Shown piece by piece: positions 24,043 through 32,920 of a DNA stretch of 64,000 nucleotides. This stretch comes from Rhodobacteraceae bacterium XHP0102 (GTDB lineage Bacteria > Pseudomonadota > Alphaproteobacteria > Rhodobacterales > Rhodobacteraceae), in assembly GCA_025751475.1 (NCBI GenBank), contig JAOWLD010000003.1, positions 310,001-374,000 of the forward strand, written 5' to 3'. Numbering within the stretch: the stretch's first letter is position 1; each line of letters starts with the position of its first letter. The position numbers were made by a program, and so were the translations under genes. Under the pieces are notes generated by a model. It was not told the origin of the DNA and ran no database searches. It saw only the letters and a list, made by a program, of their open reading frames with translations.

Positions 24043-26823
24043 ATGACAGATCACGTTTCTAAACGACAAAAAACCGTGTCTTCGGGCAGGGGGTCTAGGA
24101 ATTTTTACGCGGCGCAAGGCGCGGCGCAGCACAAGCACCGAACAAAATATCATGCGCTTATGCGGTCCACGGGGCTGATCAGCCTTGCAATTGGGGCTGC
24201 CCTTTGCATGGCTGATTTATCCGCTTCGGCGCAATCCTTGACGTTGAATGGCGGGTTTCTTGAAATTCCCAACGGCGGCAATGCTGAGGGGGGCAACAGG
24301 CTGATCGTGCCAGGTCAAATTGATTTGACAAACAATTCCGTTCTGGCGATCAATCTAGGTGGTCGGCTTGATGCGGGCGATATATCCAATGAGCACTCCA
24401 CATTGGTTACCGTGGGAATTGCTAATTTTGGCAATCTTTTTTCCAATGGATCCAACTTCTTTGTGGGTGGGGGAGCCGCAACGGCAACAGGCGCAGTCCA
24501 GGGATCGTTTTCTAATTTTCAACTACTAGACGGTGCCCGTTTGCTTCAGAACGGCGCCATTGCGCGGGTCAGGCTCGAAACGTTTGATGCTGCTCTTACG
24601 GAGAATATTAACGCGCCTTTTTTGGTGGATAGCGGTTCGGAATTCGCAAGCACAGCGCCGAACAGCAGGTTGGAAATCGGGGGCAGCGCTGTTTTGACAG
24701 TGAGCGGTCTCATAGGAGGGGATACCCCCTCTGGCAGGCTCGGATTTGACAATATTGTCCTGGGTGAAAAAACCGTGTTGGCGGTTGGCCGCTCCAATGA
24801 CGGCTTTGCGCTGCGCGCGAATCCTTTGGGCAACGGAACCTTGATAACAGAGCCAGGCTCGGACACAATCGTGACGGGCAATATCGGCGCGAATGTCCTT
24901 ATTTTGAACAGGGGAACGCTGCATATTGGGGATGGGGGCACATCTGGCAGCATCACCCCCGCAATTCTGCAGGGCGGAATTAATCCTAACGCGTATAATC
25001 TCGTCAACGCAGGCGCGCTTGTGTTCAATCGCCGCGATGATCTCACGCTCAACGAATATTTTTGCGGTGATGGTGCCCTCGTCAAGCAAGGTGCGGGGAC
25101 CGTCACTTTAGCAGCGGTGTTGGGTTCCGCTGAAAATGTTGCCCTTCCTGGTGCGAGCCGTAACGCGTGTCAATACCAGATCATGGCTTTTTCAGAAATC
25201 AACGGCCGTGTTGAACGAGGTCTGCCCATCCTGACGGCCTATGGCCCTGTCGATGACGCTGTAAGTTTGCCAAGCGGGATTTTCGTGAACGAAGGCCGCT
25301 TGCTGATCAATCGCGTTTTGCCTGCCACAACCACCATCAATGCGGGCGGCACGCTGGGCGGCACGGGCACGGTGGGCGCGGTGACGGTGCAATCGGGCGG
25401 CACATTGGCGGCGGGCAATTCCATCGGCACGCTGAACACGGGCGATGTCACCTTGAATGCAGGATCCGTCTTGGCGGTCGAGGTTGACCCAAGTGATGCC
25501 ACCCGCGCCGATCTGATCAATGCCACGGGCAATGTCACGATCAATGGCGCGACCCTGCGCCACGTGGGCGAGGCGGGCACCTATGTGCCTGATCGCACAT
25601 GGCGGATCATCACCGCCACGGGGACCGTCACGGGGACATTCGGCGCGGTCGCGTCTGATTACACCTTCCTGACCCCGACCGCGATCTATGGCGCGAATTT
25701 CGTCAATCTGCGCCTTTTGCGCAATGATGTCTCCTTTGAAAGCGTGGCCCGCACCCGCAACCAGCGCAACACCGCGCGCGGGATTGGCACAATCGCGGGC
25801 AGCGATGCGGCCAACGCCCTGCTGACGCTTTCGGGCGATGCGGCGCGCAACGCGCTTGATCAATTCTCGGGCGCGGGTTTGGCGGCCATCGGGGCGGGGC
25901 AGTTGGGCGAGGGGCAAAGCATCGTCACCACGCTGACAGGCCAGATGGGCGGGGCAGGTGGCGATGGTGGCGGCGGCGGCGGCGAGGGGGGCAGCATCGT
26001 CACCGCCTCATCGCGCGGGGGGCAGGGCACCCCATCGGGCCTTTGGGCCAATCTCTACGGCGATGGGTCCAGCCGCAGCTTGGATGGCATCACCACCGAT
26101 CTGCGCAATGCGGGCCTGATCTTGGGCCATGATCTGCGCTTCGGGGCATGGGATGGCGGGGTGTTCATCGGGCGCGGGCAATCGCAAAGCGACACAGCCG
26201 CGCTTGGCACCCGTGCCACGACCCAAAGCCTGAGCCTTGGCACCTATGCCAACCGCCGCTTTGGGGAGATGGACCTGAGCCTGGGCCTGATCGGCACATG
26301 GGGCGATGTGCAATCGACCCGCACGGTGGCGGTGGGGGCGCTCAATCAAACCCTGTCGGCCAATTATTCCACCCGTATGCTGACAGGCTTTGCCGAAATG
26401 GCGCGCCGCTATGAGGGCGCGGTCTGGTCTGCCACGCCTTTCGCGCGCCTCACGCAGCAATGGCTGCACAATGACGGCTTCACCGAGACGGGCGGCACAG
26501 CCGCGCTGACGCGGGGCGCAGAGACCACGACCCAAACCCTGCTGACCCTTGGCGCAGAGCTGGAGCGCCCGCTTGGGGCGGGCCGGTTCTCGGCCAATGC
26601 CGCGCTGACCCAATCCTTTGGCGGGGCGGCAGAGGCCACCTATCGCTTGGGCAATTCCACCCCCTTCACCGTGGAGGGGGACGCGCCGCGTGACACCAGC
26701 CTTGATCTGGGGCTGGGCTATGAGATCCCGCTCTCCAACACCGCCACCCTCGCCGCCAACGCCACCCGCCAAGGCAACGCCACCACAAGACGCTTTGGCC
26801 TGAACTTCGGCCTGCGGTTCTGA
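24043..26823 (+). CDS. Autotransporter with C-terminal beta-barrel
   Basis: A 926-residue type Va secreted protein. A 39-residue basic extension precedes a signal peptide (about residues 40-63, ending ASAQS), an extended-signal-peptide-like arrangement. A beta-helical passenger follows, with repeats of the GTLGGTGTVGAVTVQSGGTL type near residue 440. A Gly-rich linker at about 637-655 leads to a barrel of about 270 residues ending FGLRF, with the usual terminal aromatic. The first 1.25 kb is AT-richer with different codon use than the rest, so the passenger may have been exchanged. AGGA lies 7 nt before the ATG. Confidence 0.88.
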   Translation: MTDHVSKRQKTVSSGRGSRNFYAAQGAAQHKHRTKYHALMRSTGLISLAIGAALCMADLSASAQSLTLNGGFLEIPNGGNAEGGNRLIVPGQIDLTNNSVLAINLGGRLDAGDISNEHSTLVTVGIANFGNLFSNGSNFFVGGGAATATGAVQGSFSNFQLLDGARLLQNGAIARVRLETFDAALTENINAPFLVDSGSEFASTAPNSRLEIGGSAVLTVSGLIGGDTPSGRLGFDNIVLGEKTVLAVGRSNDGFALRANPLGNGTLITEPGSDTIVTGNIGANVLILNRGTLHIGDGGTSGSITPAILQGGINPNAYNLVNAGALVFNRRDDLTLNEYFCGDGALVKQGAGTVTLAAVLGSAENVALPGASRNACQYQIMAFSEINGRVERGLPILTAYGPVDDAVSLPSGIFVNEGRLLINRVLPATTTINAGGTLGGTGTVGAVTVQSGGTLAAGNSIGTLNTGDVTLNAGSVLAVEVDPSDATRADLINATGNVTINGATLRHVGEAGTYVPDRTWRIITATGTVTGTFGAVASDYTFLTPTAIYGANFVNLRLLRNDVSFESVARTRNQRNTARGIGTIAGSDAANALLTLSGDAARNALDQFSGAGLAAIGAGQLGEGQSIVTTLTGQMGGAGGDGGGGGGEGGSIVTASSRGGQGTPSGLWANLYGDGSSRSLDGITTDLRNAGLILGHDLRFGAWDGGVFIGRGQSQSDTAALGTRATTQSLSLGTYANRRFGEMDLSLGLIGTWGDVQSTRTVAVGALNQTLSANYSTRMLTGFAEMARRYEGAVWSATPFARLTQQWLHNDGFTETGGTAALTRGAETTTQTLLTLGAELERPLGAGRFSANAALTQSFGGAAEATYRLGNSTPFTVEGDAPRDTSLDLGLGYEIPLSNTATLAANATRQGNATTRRFGLNFGLRF

Positions 26824-26877
26824 GGGAGAAACGGCGGGGCGCTGTGGCCTCGCCCGTCTTGATCTTTCTTGCAGGGT

Positions 26878-27585
26878 TTAGCCCAGCAAGGTGATCTCGC
26901 CCGTGGCGACATTGTGCATTGCGCCCACGACCACCAATTCGCCGCCCGCGACCATATCGGCCAGAACCGCGCTTTCGGCGGTGATGGCCGCCACCGTCAA
27001 GGCGACATTGGCATCGGCCACGCGCTGCACCAGATCATTGTCCTTTGAGCTGCGATCCGCAATTGGGCCAACCGCCTGAACCGCAGGTTCGATCTTGGCC
27101 AGCATATCGGTCAGATTGCCCAATTCGACCTGATCAATCGCGCCTTTGACCGCGCCACAGGCGCTGTGCCCGAGCACCACAATCGCCTTGGCACCCGCCA
27201 CGCGGCAGGCAAATTCAAGGCTGCCCAAAATATCGGAATTGACGAAATTGCCCGCGATACGCGCGCTGAAAATATCGCCGATATGTTGGTCAAAGACCAT
27301 TTCGGGTGGCACGCGGCTGTCGATGCATCCGACCACGGCCGCGATGGGATATTGGCCTTCGGCGGTTTGCAGAACCTGTGCGTTCAGGTCACAATTGACC
27401 ATATTGCCTGACACAAAGCGCTGGTTGCCTGCCATCAGCTCCTCGACCACGCCTTGCGGCGTGAGGGCGGCTTGGCGCGCCTGTGTTGGCATCATGCAGG
27501 TGTTGGCCCGCGCCGCTGGCGCCGTCAGGGCCACGGCGGTTGTGGCCGCCGTGCCGTAGAAAAACTGTCGTTTTGAAATACCCAT
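26878..27585 (-). CDS. Exported beta-carbonic anhydrase
   Basis: A 235-residue protein of the beta class, interconverting CO2 and bicarbonate. Zinc-site residues are C87 and D89 (CIDSR motif, with R91) and H140 and C143 (HSACG). The N-terminus has SKRQFFYG followed by a hydrophobic stretch ending ARAN, a signal peptide of Tat-like style with Lys-Arg rather than Arg-Arg, so the enzyme probably acts in the periplasm. The start at 27585 leaves out a 17-residue unlikely extension. It converges on the autotransporter gene. Confidence 0.9.
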   Translation of the reverse strand: MGISKRQFFYGTAATTAVALTAPAARANTCMMPTQARQAALTPQGVVEELMAGNQRFVSGNMVNCDLNAQVLQTAEGQYPIAAVVGCIDSRVPPEMVFDQHIGDIFSARIAGNFVNSDILGSLEFACRVAGAKAIVVLGHSACGAVKGAIDQVELGNLTDMLAKIEPAVQAVGPIADRSSKDNDLVQRVADANVALTVAAITAESAVLADMVAGGELVVVGAMHNVATGEITLLG

Positions 27586-27726
27586 AAGTGACCCCCCAGG
27601 TGTCCGTTCATCATGTGATCCGCGGATGTGTGACACTCATTCACCTTGAAGCGCCCTCAGCCACGCTGCGCGCCTCCTACCCCATACACCCCGCAAGTTC
27701 AGGCTTTCCAATTTTCAAAAATTAAT

Positions 27727-27749
27727 CAAGAAATTTATGTATATTCTTG
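27727..27749. promoter_or_regulatory. Inverted repeat upstream of the carbonic anhydrase gene
   Basis: CAAGAA at 27727-27732 and TTCTTG at 27744-27749 flank an AT-only 11-nt spacer, about 140 bp upstream of the carbonic anhydrase start. The 252-bp gap 27586-27837 contains this AT-rich tract and no gene. The T-N11-A geometry resembles LysR-type sites; no regulator is adjacent. Confidence 0.35.
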
Positions 27750-27837
27750 GAAATATTCACAAATTTGTCATTTACGGGCCTGTGGTGTGATCCTTTGCCC
27801 ATGGGGCGGAAGCTCAGGCGCAAGTTCAGACGCAGGT

Positions 27838-28437
27838 TCAGATCACCAAGCCCGCCGCAATCGCCCACATGATTGCGCCGATGATGCCCTCAAGGATGCG
27901 CCATGCGCGCGGCGCTTGGAACCATGGCCGAAGCAAGCGCGCCCCAAATCCCAAACCGAAGAAAAAGCCGAATGAGGCAAGGATTGCGCCCGCCGCAAAG
28001 AGCGGTTTTTCCCCGAGAAATTGCACAGAAACGGCCCCCAGAAGAACCACCGTGTCCAGATAGACGTGCGGATTGAGCCATGTGATGGCCAAACAGGCAA
28101 GGAGTGTTGGCCACAGATCTGCGGGGGCAGGGGCCTTGCCGAGGTCCAACATATCCGTGCCCCAGAGCGCCGCGCGAAACCGCATTGCGCCATAGGCAAA
28201 GAGAAACACCGCCCCGCCATAGCGCAGCAGCGGGGCCAACCAAGGTGCCATGGCGGTGGCTGTTTCAAACCCTGCCACCCCGATACTGATCAATATCGCA
28301 TCGCTTAAGGCGCAGGTGAGGCAGACCCAAAAGACGTGACGGCCCAATAGCCCCGTGCGCAGCACATAGGCGTTTTGTGCGCCGATGGCCAAAATCAGCG
28401 AAAGGCTTGTCAGAAAGCCCGTTGCAAATGCACCCAA
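27838..28437 (-). CDS. LysE/ArgO-family amino acid exporter
   Basis: A 199-residue membrane protein with about six helices. The family hallmark LILAIGAQNAYVLRTGL lies near residues 14-30, and the TWLNPHVYLDTVVLLG motif near 120 is diagnostic for the LysE/ArgO branch that exports basic amino acids. Full length. Monocistronic on the minus strand. Exact substrate (lysine, arginine or an analogue) cannot be read. Confidence 0.9.
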   Translation of the reverse strand: MGAFATGFLTSLSLILAIGAQNAYVLRTGLLGRHVFWVCLTCALSDAILISIGVAGFETATAMAPWLAPLLRYGGAVFLFAYGAMRFRAALWGTDMLDLGKAPAPADLWPTLLACLAITWLNPHVYLDTVVLLGAVSVQFLGEKPLFAAGAILASFGFFFGLGFGARLLRPWFQAPRAWRILEGIIGAIMWAIAAGLVI

Positions 28438-28526
28438 ACCCGCCCCCCTGTCGTGACCGTGGCCAACTGATCTTGGCCGTGTGACGCTGTTACCAAGATC
28501 GGGATTGAGTGCAAGGGGCGATGGGG

Positions 28527-29447
28527 TCAGAGCGCCGCGAAGCGATAACCGTCACCCGCACGGGTGACTTTGCCGATCCCACCATTGGGCAGGTGATAGC
28601 CGATGATGGTGATGTTATCGGTGGCGCATTGATCCATCAGCCGCGCGCGGGTGCTGGCCCCAAGCGCCGCATCTTGATCTGACCCTGTGATCCAATCAGG
28701 TCGTGCAAAGCCGACATGATCATTGGTCACCACATCGCCGATGATCATCATCTGCTCCGCGCCATCCCCCAGCGCAAAGGTCAAATGGCCTGGTGTGTGG
28801 CCGGGCGTCAATTGAGCGCGCAGCCCTGAGATGATCTCCGCCCCATCGGCGATCCGCGTTACCTGATCGCCCAATGTCTCCAAACGCCGCGCGGCACCTG
28901 CGGCAAAGGAGGCGCGCGCCTCGCCGATGCTGTTGATCGTGGCGGGATCCATCCAATAGTCATATTCAGTCTCGCCCATGATATGCTCAGCGTTCAAGAA
29001 GGTGGCCTCGTCAAAATCATCCAAGACACCCCATAGGTGATCGGGATGGCCATGGGTAAACAACACATGGGTTATATCATCAGGGGCGATGCCAGCCGCA
29101 TCCAGCGCGTCCAGCAATTGCCCCGCGCTGTCTTGGAAGGCAAAGCCCGCGCCCGTGTCGATCAGGAGTGTCGCATCGCCTTTGCGCAGCAGCGTGACAT
29201 TGCATGGCGGGGTTAGGGGGGCGCTGCGATCAACGCCAGCTTCGGCCAAAATCGGCGCAAGCGCGGCTTGGTCCATCGGGCCAAAGATGAAATCAGCAGG
29301 CAGGGTAAGGGTGCCATCCGATAGGGTCATCACCTCGAAATCGCCCATTTGCACTGTGGTTTGCGCCCATGATCTGCGGGGCAAAGCAAGACCTGAGACC
29401 GCGGCCGCAGCGGTTGATAAAATCAAATTACGTCTGGTGATCTGCAT
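28527..29447 (-). CDS. Tat-exported metallo-beta-lactamase-fold hydrolase
   Basis: A 306-residue protein with a twin-arginine signal (TRRNLIL, cleavage region near SWAQ). It carries the metallo-beta-lactamase motif THGHPDH (H132, H134, D136, H137), TPGHTPGH near residue 220 and IIGDVVTNDHVG. It lies 64 bp downstream of the YeeE/YedE gene in the soxS-soxR unit, so a role with periplasmic sulfur intermediates is likely; a persulfide dioxygenase-like or thioesterase-like activity is possible. The 27-residue upstream extension is rejected because the Tat signal must be N-terminal. Confidence 0.85.
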   Translation of the reverse strand: MQITRRNLILSTAAAAVSGLALPRRSWAQTTVQMGDFEVMTLSDGTLTLPADFIFGPMDQAALAPILAEAGVDRSAPLTPPCNVTLLRKGDATLLIDTGAGFAFQDSAGQLLDALDAAGIAPDDITHVLFTHGHPDHLWGVLDDFDEATFLNAEHIMGETEYDYWMDPATINSIGEARASFAAGAARRLETLGDQVTRIADGAEIISGLRAQLTPGHTPGHLTFALGDGAEQMMIIGDVVTNDHVGFARPDWITGSDQDAALGASTRARLMDQCATDNITIIGYHLPNGGIGKVTRAGDGYRFAAL

Positions 29448-29511
29448 TGATAAGTCCTCCCAATGTGGGGGGGACGATAGCGGCTGAACACATATTCGCA
29501 AAGTGTAATGT

Positions 29512-30561
29512 TTACGGATTGGCCTCAAAGCCCAAGATCAATTGGCGCAGCCCGACCCAAGCCCCAAGCCAGATCGCCCCTGCGACCAAAGGCGCGGTCA
29601 GCGAGAGGGTGGAGAGCGCAGATAGACCTTGGCCGATGCTGCACCCTGCTGCCAAAACCGCGCCACATCCCATGAGAACCGCACCAAACAATTGTCGTTT
29701 CAATTCGCGCGGGTCTTCACAGGCTTCCCAACGAAACCCGCCTTTGATCATGCTGCCGATAAAGCCACCTGCGATTACGCCGATCACCGAGCCCATACCG
29801 AATTTCGGCGCCAGACCAGAGGAGAACATGGCGTAATGAACGGTCTCGCCAATCGAGGCGGCGAAGGTTTGCGAGACAACGGGCCATTCCTGCCACCCGT
29901 TTTGGCCTACCCAAAATGTGCCCCAAAACCCCCATGCGATGGCGCCGCCAATGGCCACCCCCCACAGAGCGTTGCGCCGCAACCGTTTTTTTGGCGTTTT
30001 GGCCAAGGCGACCAGAAACAATGTGATCCCAAGCGCCATGCCAATCAATGCAGGATTGGCGATGTCGGCGGCGAGAAAGCTCAGGCCTTGCGGGGTTGAA
30101 TATGCGGGGTTTGTTTCAAACAATATGACGCGCAGCGGGGCCAAGATGCCAGAAAGTGCAATGAGCGCTGCGACACCCATCACAAGGGCGATGACCAATG
30201 CGCGCAGATCGCCCCCGCCCAGCCGTGCCAAGGCGGTGAAGCCGCAATTGCCCGCTTGGGCCATTCCATACCCAAACAGAATCCCGCCGATGATCGCGCC
30301 CGCGATTGAATAGCTGTTTTGCAGATAGACCGCGCGGCCCAGATCGAGATGCCCGAAATGATGCAGCCCGTGATTGAGGAAAATCGCCACCCCAAGCGCG
30401 GCCAGCCACAGGTAGACGCGGCCAGAATTCTCGCCGTAATGGACCTCTTCGATCATGCCCAAAGTGCAAAAACCCGCCAAGCGCGCGGACAAGCCAAGGA
30501 CCAAGCCGCCACTTAGGCCAATCAGCACAATCGCCAATGGCTCACCCAGAATGTCGAGCAC
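29512..30561 (-). CDS. soxT: YeeE/YedE-family sulfur-compound transporter (SoxT type)
   Basis: A 349-residue polytopic membrane protein with about nine to ten helices, the YeeE/YedE (TsuA-like thiosulfate uptake) fold. Conserved cysteines in the helix motifs are GFCTLG near 30, GNCGFTALARLGGG near 105 and AAGCSIGQGLSALS near 315. The GTG start at 30561 has GGGAGGG upstream. It lies 43 bp after soxR. In sox loci such proteins are called SoxT and are thought to import sulfur compound or signal; direct function here is inferred. Confidence 0.87.
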   Translation of the reverse strand: MLDILGEPLAIVLIGLSGGLVLGLSARLAGFCTLGMIEEVHYGENSGRVYLWLAALGVAIFLNHGLHHFGHLDLGRAVYLQNSYSIAGAIIGGILFGYGMAQAGNCGFTALARLGGGDLRALVIALVMGVAALIALSGILAPLRVILFETNPAYSTPQGLSFLAADIANPALIGMALGITLFLVALAKTPKKRLRRNALWGVAIGGAIAWGFWGTFWVGQNGWQEWPVVSQTFAASIGETVHYAMFSSGLAPKFGMGSVIGVIAGGFIGSMIKGGFRWEACEDPRELKRQLFGAVLMGCGAVLAAGCSIGQGLSALSTLSLTAPLVAGAIWLGAWVGLRQLILGFEANP

Positions 30562-30604
30562 GTTCCCTCCCTTCCGCCGCGATGGGGATATCGGTTTGCC
30601 CGAT

Positions 30605-30961
30605 TTATCCTTCGGCGCAGAACAACTCGTAGACCAATTCGATGATCCGTGCTGCGCGGTCATCTGTCAAACGATAATATATCTGTTTGCCCTCACGCCG
30701 TGCGGTGACAAGCCCCTCAAGACGCAAGCGCGCCAGCTGTTGGGACACGGCCGCTTGGCGTTGGGAAAGCAGGGTTTCAATCTCGGTGACCGATTTCTCG
30801 CCGCGGGTCAGGGCGCAGAGGATCATCAAGCGCCCCTCATGGCTGATTGCCTTCAGCACATCACTGGCCGACTGCGCATCGCAGCGCAATTTCTCCCATG
30901 TATCCTCATCCATGGTCGCGCTGAGGTCAGGCAATATTGTGGGCCTGTTTTCCATGAGCAT
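30605..30961 (-). CDS. soxR: ArsR-family sulfane-sulfur-responsive repressor SoxR
   Basis: A 118-residue winged-helix repressor. The DNA-binding region covers about residues 60-95 (EIETLLSQRQAAVSQQLARLR, then the wing). Cysteines C49 and C115 are 66 residues apart, the same spacing as the persulfide-sensing pair C41/C107 of Rhodobacter capsulatus SqrR, so a tetrasulfide/disulfide switch is likely; C27 is additional. It sits between soxS and the soxT-like gene and should repress the divergent sox promoters. Confidence 0.9.
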   Translation of the reverse strand: MLMENRPTILPDLSATMDEDTWEKLRCDAQSASDVLKAISHEGRLMILCALTRGEKSVTEIETLLSQRQAAVSQQLARLRLEGLVTARREGKQIYYRLTDDRAARIIELVYELFCAEG

Positions 30962-31014
30962 TATTATTCCTGCCGATTTTGGGGCGGTGTCACCCGCTGA
31001 ACGGGGCGTTTATA

Positions 31015-31380
31015 TCAACTTGCTTGCGCAATCAACTGACCGAGCAACCCCCAAAAGAAATCCTCCCCCGGATAGCCCTCAAGCCTGCCTGCTTCTGCCC
31101 CATTTTTAAGCAAAATAAAGGTTGGTGTGTAAATCGCACGCCGATCAAGCGTGATATCGGCGGGCAGGGGTGTGGCGATATTGATCACGCGCAATGGTGC
31201 GGTTTGCCCTTCGGGCGTGAGCGGATATTCTGGGCCAACTTCCGCGTGCCAACGCGCGCACCATGTGCATCCATCCGCCTCGATCATCAGCAATTCCAAA
31301 TCATCGGCCCATGCGGGGGTGCCCCACAACCCTAGCGAAAAAACAGCGATGGCCATGCGCGCGATGATTGACTTACGCAT
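31015..31380 (-). CDS. soxS: Periplasmic thioredoxin SoxS
   Basis: A 121-residue exported thioredoxin-fold protein with a signal peptide (residues 1-25, ending AWA) and active site DGCTWC (C38, C41). In Paracoccus SoxS activates the Sox system by reducing the inactivated SoxY carrier thiol. First gene of the minus-strand soxS-soxR-soxT-hydrolase unit. Its ATG lies only 49 bp from that of soxV, and part of a candidate operator dyad covers the start codon. Confidence 0.88.
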   Translation of the reverse strand: MRKSIIARMAIAVFSLGLWGTPAWADDLELLMIEADGCTWCARWHAEVGPEYPLTPEGQTAPLRVINIATPLPADITLDRRAIYTPTFILLKNGAEAGRLEGYPGEDFFWGLLGQLIAQAS

Positions 31381-31411
31381 ATTTTGGTATGCAATATGAA
31401 TATTTGAATAT
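31378..31411. promoter_or_regulatory. Candidate SoxR operator in the soxS/soxV gap
   Basis: The 49-bp divergent gap holds CATATT/AATATG (31378-31383 and 31393-31398, 9-nt spacer), a TTGCATACC half-site on the minus strand (31386-31394) and a direct repeat GAATAT at 31398-31403 and 31406-31411. In Paracoccus SoxR binds the equivalent gap. The exact footprint is not known from sequence. Confidence 0.55.
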
Positions 31412-31429
31412 GAAAGCATGGGAGGCATC

Positions 31430-32170
31430 ATGTTCGATGTAACCTTGGGTGGCGCGTTTATCGCGGGACTGTTGTCTTTTCTGTCGCCTTGCATCTTACC
31501 GATGGTGCCATTCTATCTCAGCTATCTCGCGGGTGTAAGTGTAAATCAGGTCGCAGAGGGCGGAACTGTGACCCGTGAGATACGCCTCCGTGCCGCGATT
31601 GCCGCGACCTTCTTCGCGGCAGGCATCATGACGGTCTTTGTCGGGCTTGGGGCTTCGGCCTCTCTCTTTGGGCAATTGCTGCGCGATTGGTTCGACATTC
31701 TGCGCTGGATTGCAGCGGCGTTGATTATCGCCATGGGGCTGCATTTCCTTGGCGTGATCCGTATTGGTATTCTGTATCGCCAGTTTCGGGCCGAGGCGGG
31801 CTCAGTCCGCAATATGTCCTATGGGGGCGCATATGTGATCGGCCTCGCCTTTGCCTTTGGATGGACCCCCTGCGTGGGACCCGTGTTGGCGGCCATCCTG
31901 TTTACGGCAGCGGGCACAGACACGGCGAGCCAAGGGGCGACCTTGCTGTTCGCCTATGGTCTGGGGATGACCCTGCCGTTCATTCTGGCAGCGGGATTTG
32001 TGGGGCCGTTCATGCGGATGATGGGCCGCTTCCGCCGTCATTTGGGTCTCATCGAGAAAATTATGGGGGCATTGTTGATCGTCTTTGGCGTGCTGATTGC
32101 CACCAATGCGCTCAATTACATCGGGCAATGGTTGATCGAGAATTTCGCGTTTTTCCGCTATCTTGGCTGA
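31430..32170 (+). CDS. soxV: CcdA-family membrane thiol-disulfide transporter SoxV
   Basis: A 246-residue protein with six helices, passing electrons from cytoplasmic thioredoxin to periplasmic thioredoxins. The two conserved cysteine motifs are SFLSPCILPMVPFYLSYLAG near residue 20 and GWTPCVGPVL near 145. It feeds SoxW and probably SoxS. GGGAGG precedes the ATG at 31430; the four-codon upstream extension is unlikely. First gene of the plus-strand sox unit. Confidence 0.93.
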   Translation: MFDVTLGGAFIAGLLSFLSPCILPMVPFYLSYLAGVSVNQVAEGGTVTREIRLRAAIAATFFAAGIMTVFVGLGASASLFGQLLRDWFDILRWIAAALIIAMGLHFLGVIRIGILYRQFRAEAGSVRNMSYGGAYVIGLAFAFGWTPCVGPVLAAILFTAAGTDTASQGATLLFAYGLGMTLPFILAAGFVGPFMRMMGRFRRHLGLIEKIMGALLIVFGVLIATNALNYIGQWLIENFAFFRYLG

Positions 32171-32194
32171 GGCGGCGTTGAAGGGGGGAAGGAA

Positions 32195-32764
32195 ATGAAA
32201 CTGACAAAATGGATGATCGCGGCTGCAATCGCGCTGATGCCGATGACGGCTTCTGCGGTGGAATTGGACGCCGATGGCCTGCACCAAGCGCCTTGGATCA
32301 TGGAGACGTTCCGTGATCTGCGCGAGGATTTAGACGAGGCCAATAGCATGGGCAAACGTCTGGTGGTCATGATCGAACAGCGCGGCTGTATCTACTGCAC
32401 GCAGATGCATGAAGAGGTCTATGTGATCCCTGAAATTGAACAGATGCTATCCGAAGATTTCTTCGTGGTGCGGGTCAATATGTATGGCAGCACTGAAATG
32501 GTGGATTTTGACGGCACAGCCATGCTCGAAGGTGATATGGTGCGCCGCTGGCGGGTGATGTTCACCCCCACGATTTTCTTCTTCCCTGAGGAGGTGCCAG
32601 AGGGGACCAGCGCGCCGGATGCGGCCGTGGCCATGATCCCAGGCGCTTTTGGTCGGTGGACCACCTTCAATATGCTCAATTGGGTTTTGGAAAAGGGCTA
32701 TGAGGGCGCAGAGGGATTTCAGGCCTATCACGCCCGAATGCTGCGCGATCAGTTGCCGCAATAG
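32195..32764 (+). CDS. soxW: Periplasmic thioredoxin SoxW
   Basis: A 189-residue exported thioredoxin-like protein. Signal peptide 1-21 (ending ASA), active site CIYC at 65-68 and a TPTIFFF cis-proline segment near 126. SoxW is the classical partner of SoxV; it reduces or protects Sox proteins in the periplasm. 24 bp downstream of soxV, with GGAAGG before the start. Confidence 0.9.
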   Translation: MKLTKWMIAAAIALMPMTASAVELDADGLHQAPWIMETFRDLREDLDEANSMGKRLVVMIEQRGCIYCTQMHEEVYVIPEIEQMLSEDFFVVRVNMYGSTEMVDFDGTAMLEGDMVRRWRVMFTPTIFFFPEEVPEGTSAPDAAVAMIPGAFGRWTTFNMLNWVLEKGYEGAEGFQAYHARMLRDQLPQ

Positions 32765-32920
32765 CGGTTTGTTGATTTCGCAACATTATTAAGTGCAAGC
32801 AAATTCAAGGACTTGCTCGATCACTAATTCAAAAAAATAAATATGTTGTTGCAATCATAGGGTGAGCTTGTTTACCGTTGCATACAGAGGTGACTGAATC
32901 GCCTTAGGGAGGAACTAAAA
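32765..32920 (+). promoter_or_regulatory. soxW-soxX intergenic control region
   Basis: This 156-bp AT-rich gap is the equivalent of the second SoxR-bound site in Paracoccus. It contains CCGTTGCATACA at 32875-32886, a TTGCAATCA at 32849-32857, two AATTCAA tracts and a GCAAG/CTTGC inverted repeat near 32795-32816. A promoter for soxXYZABCDEF is likely here; GGGAGG at 32907-32912 is the soxX ribosome binding site. Confidence 0.6.

Noticed and set aside
25940-25999. Gly-rich tract as a possible recombination or CRISPR-like repeat
   Set aside because: It is in frame, forms the flexible linker before the autotransporter barrel and has no spaced repeat structure.
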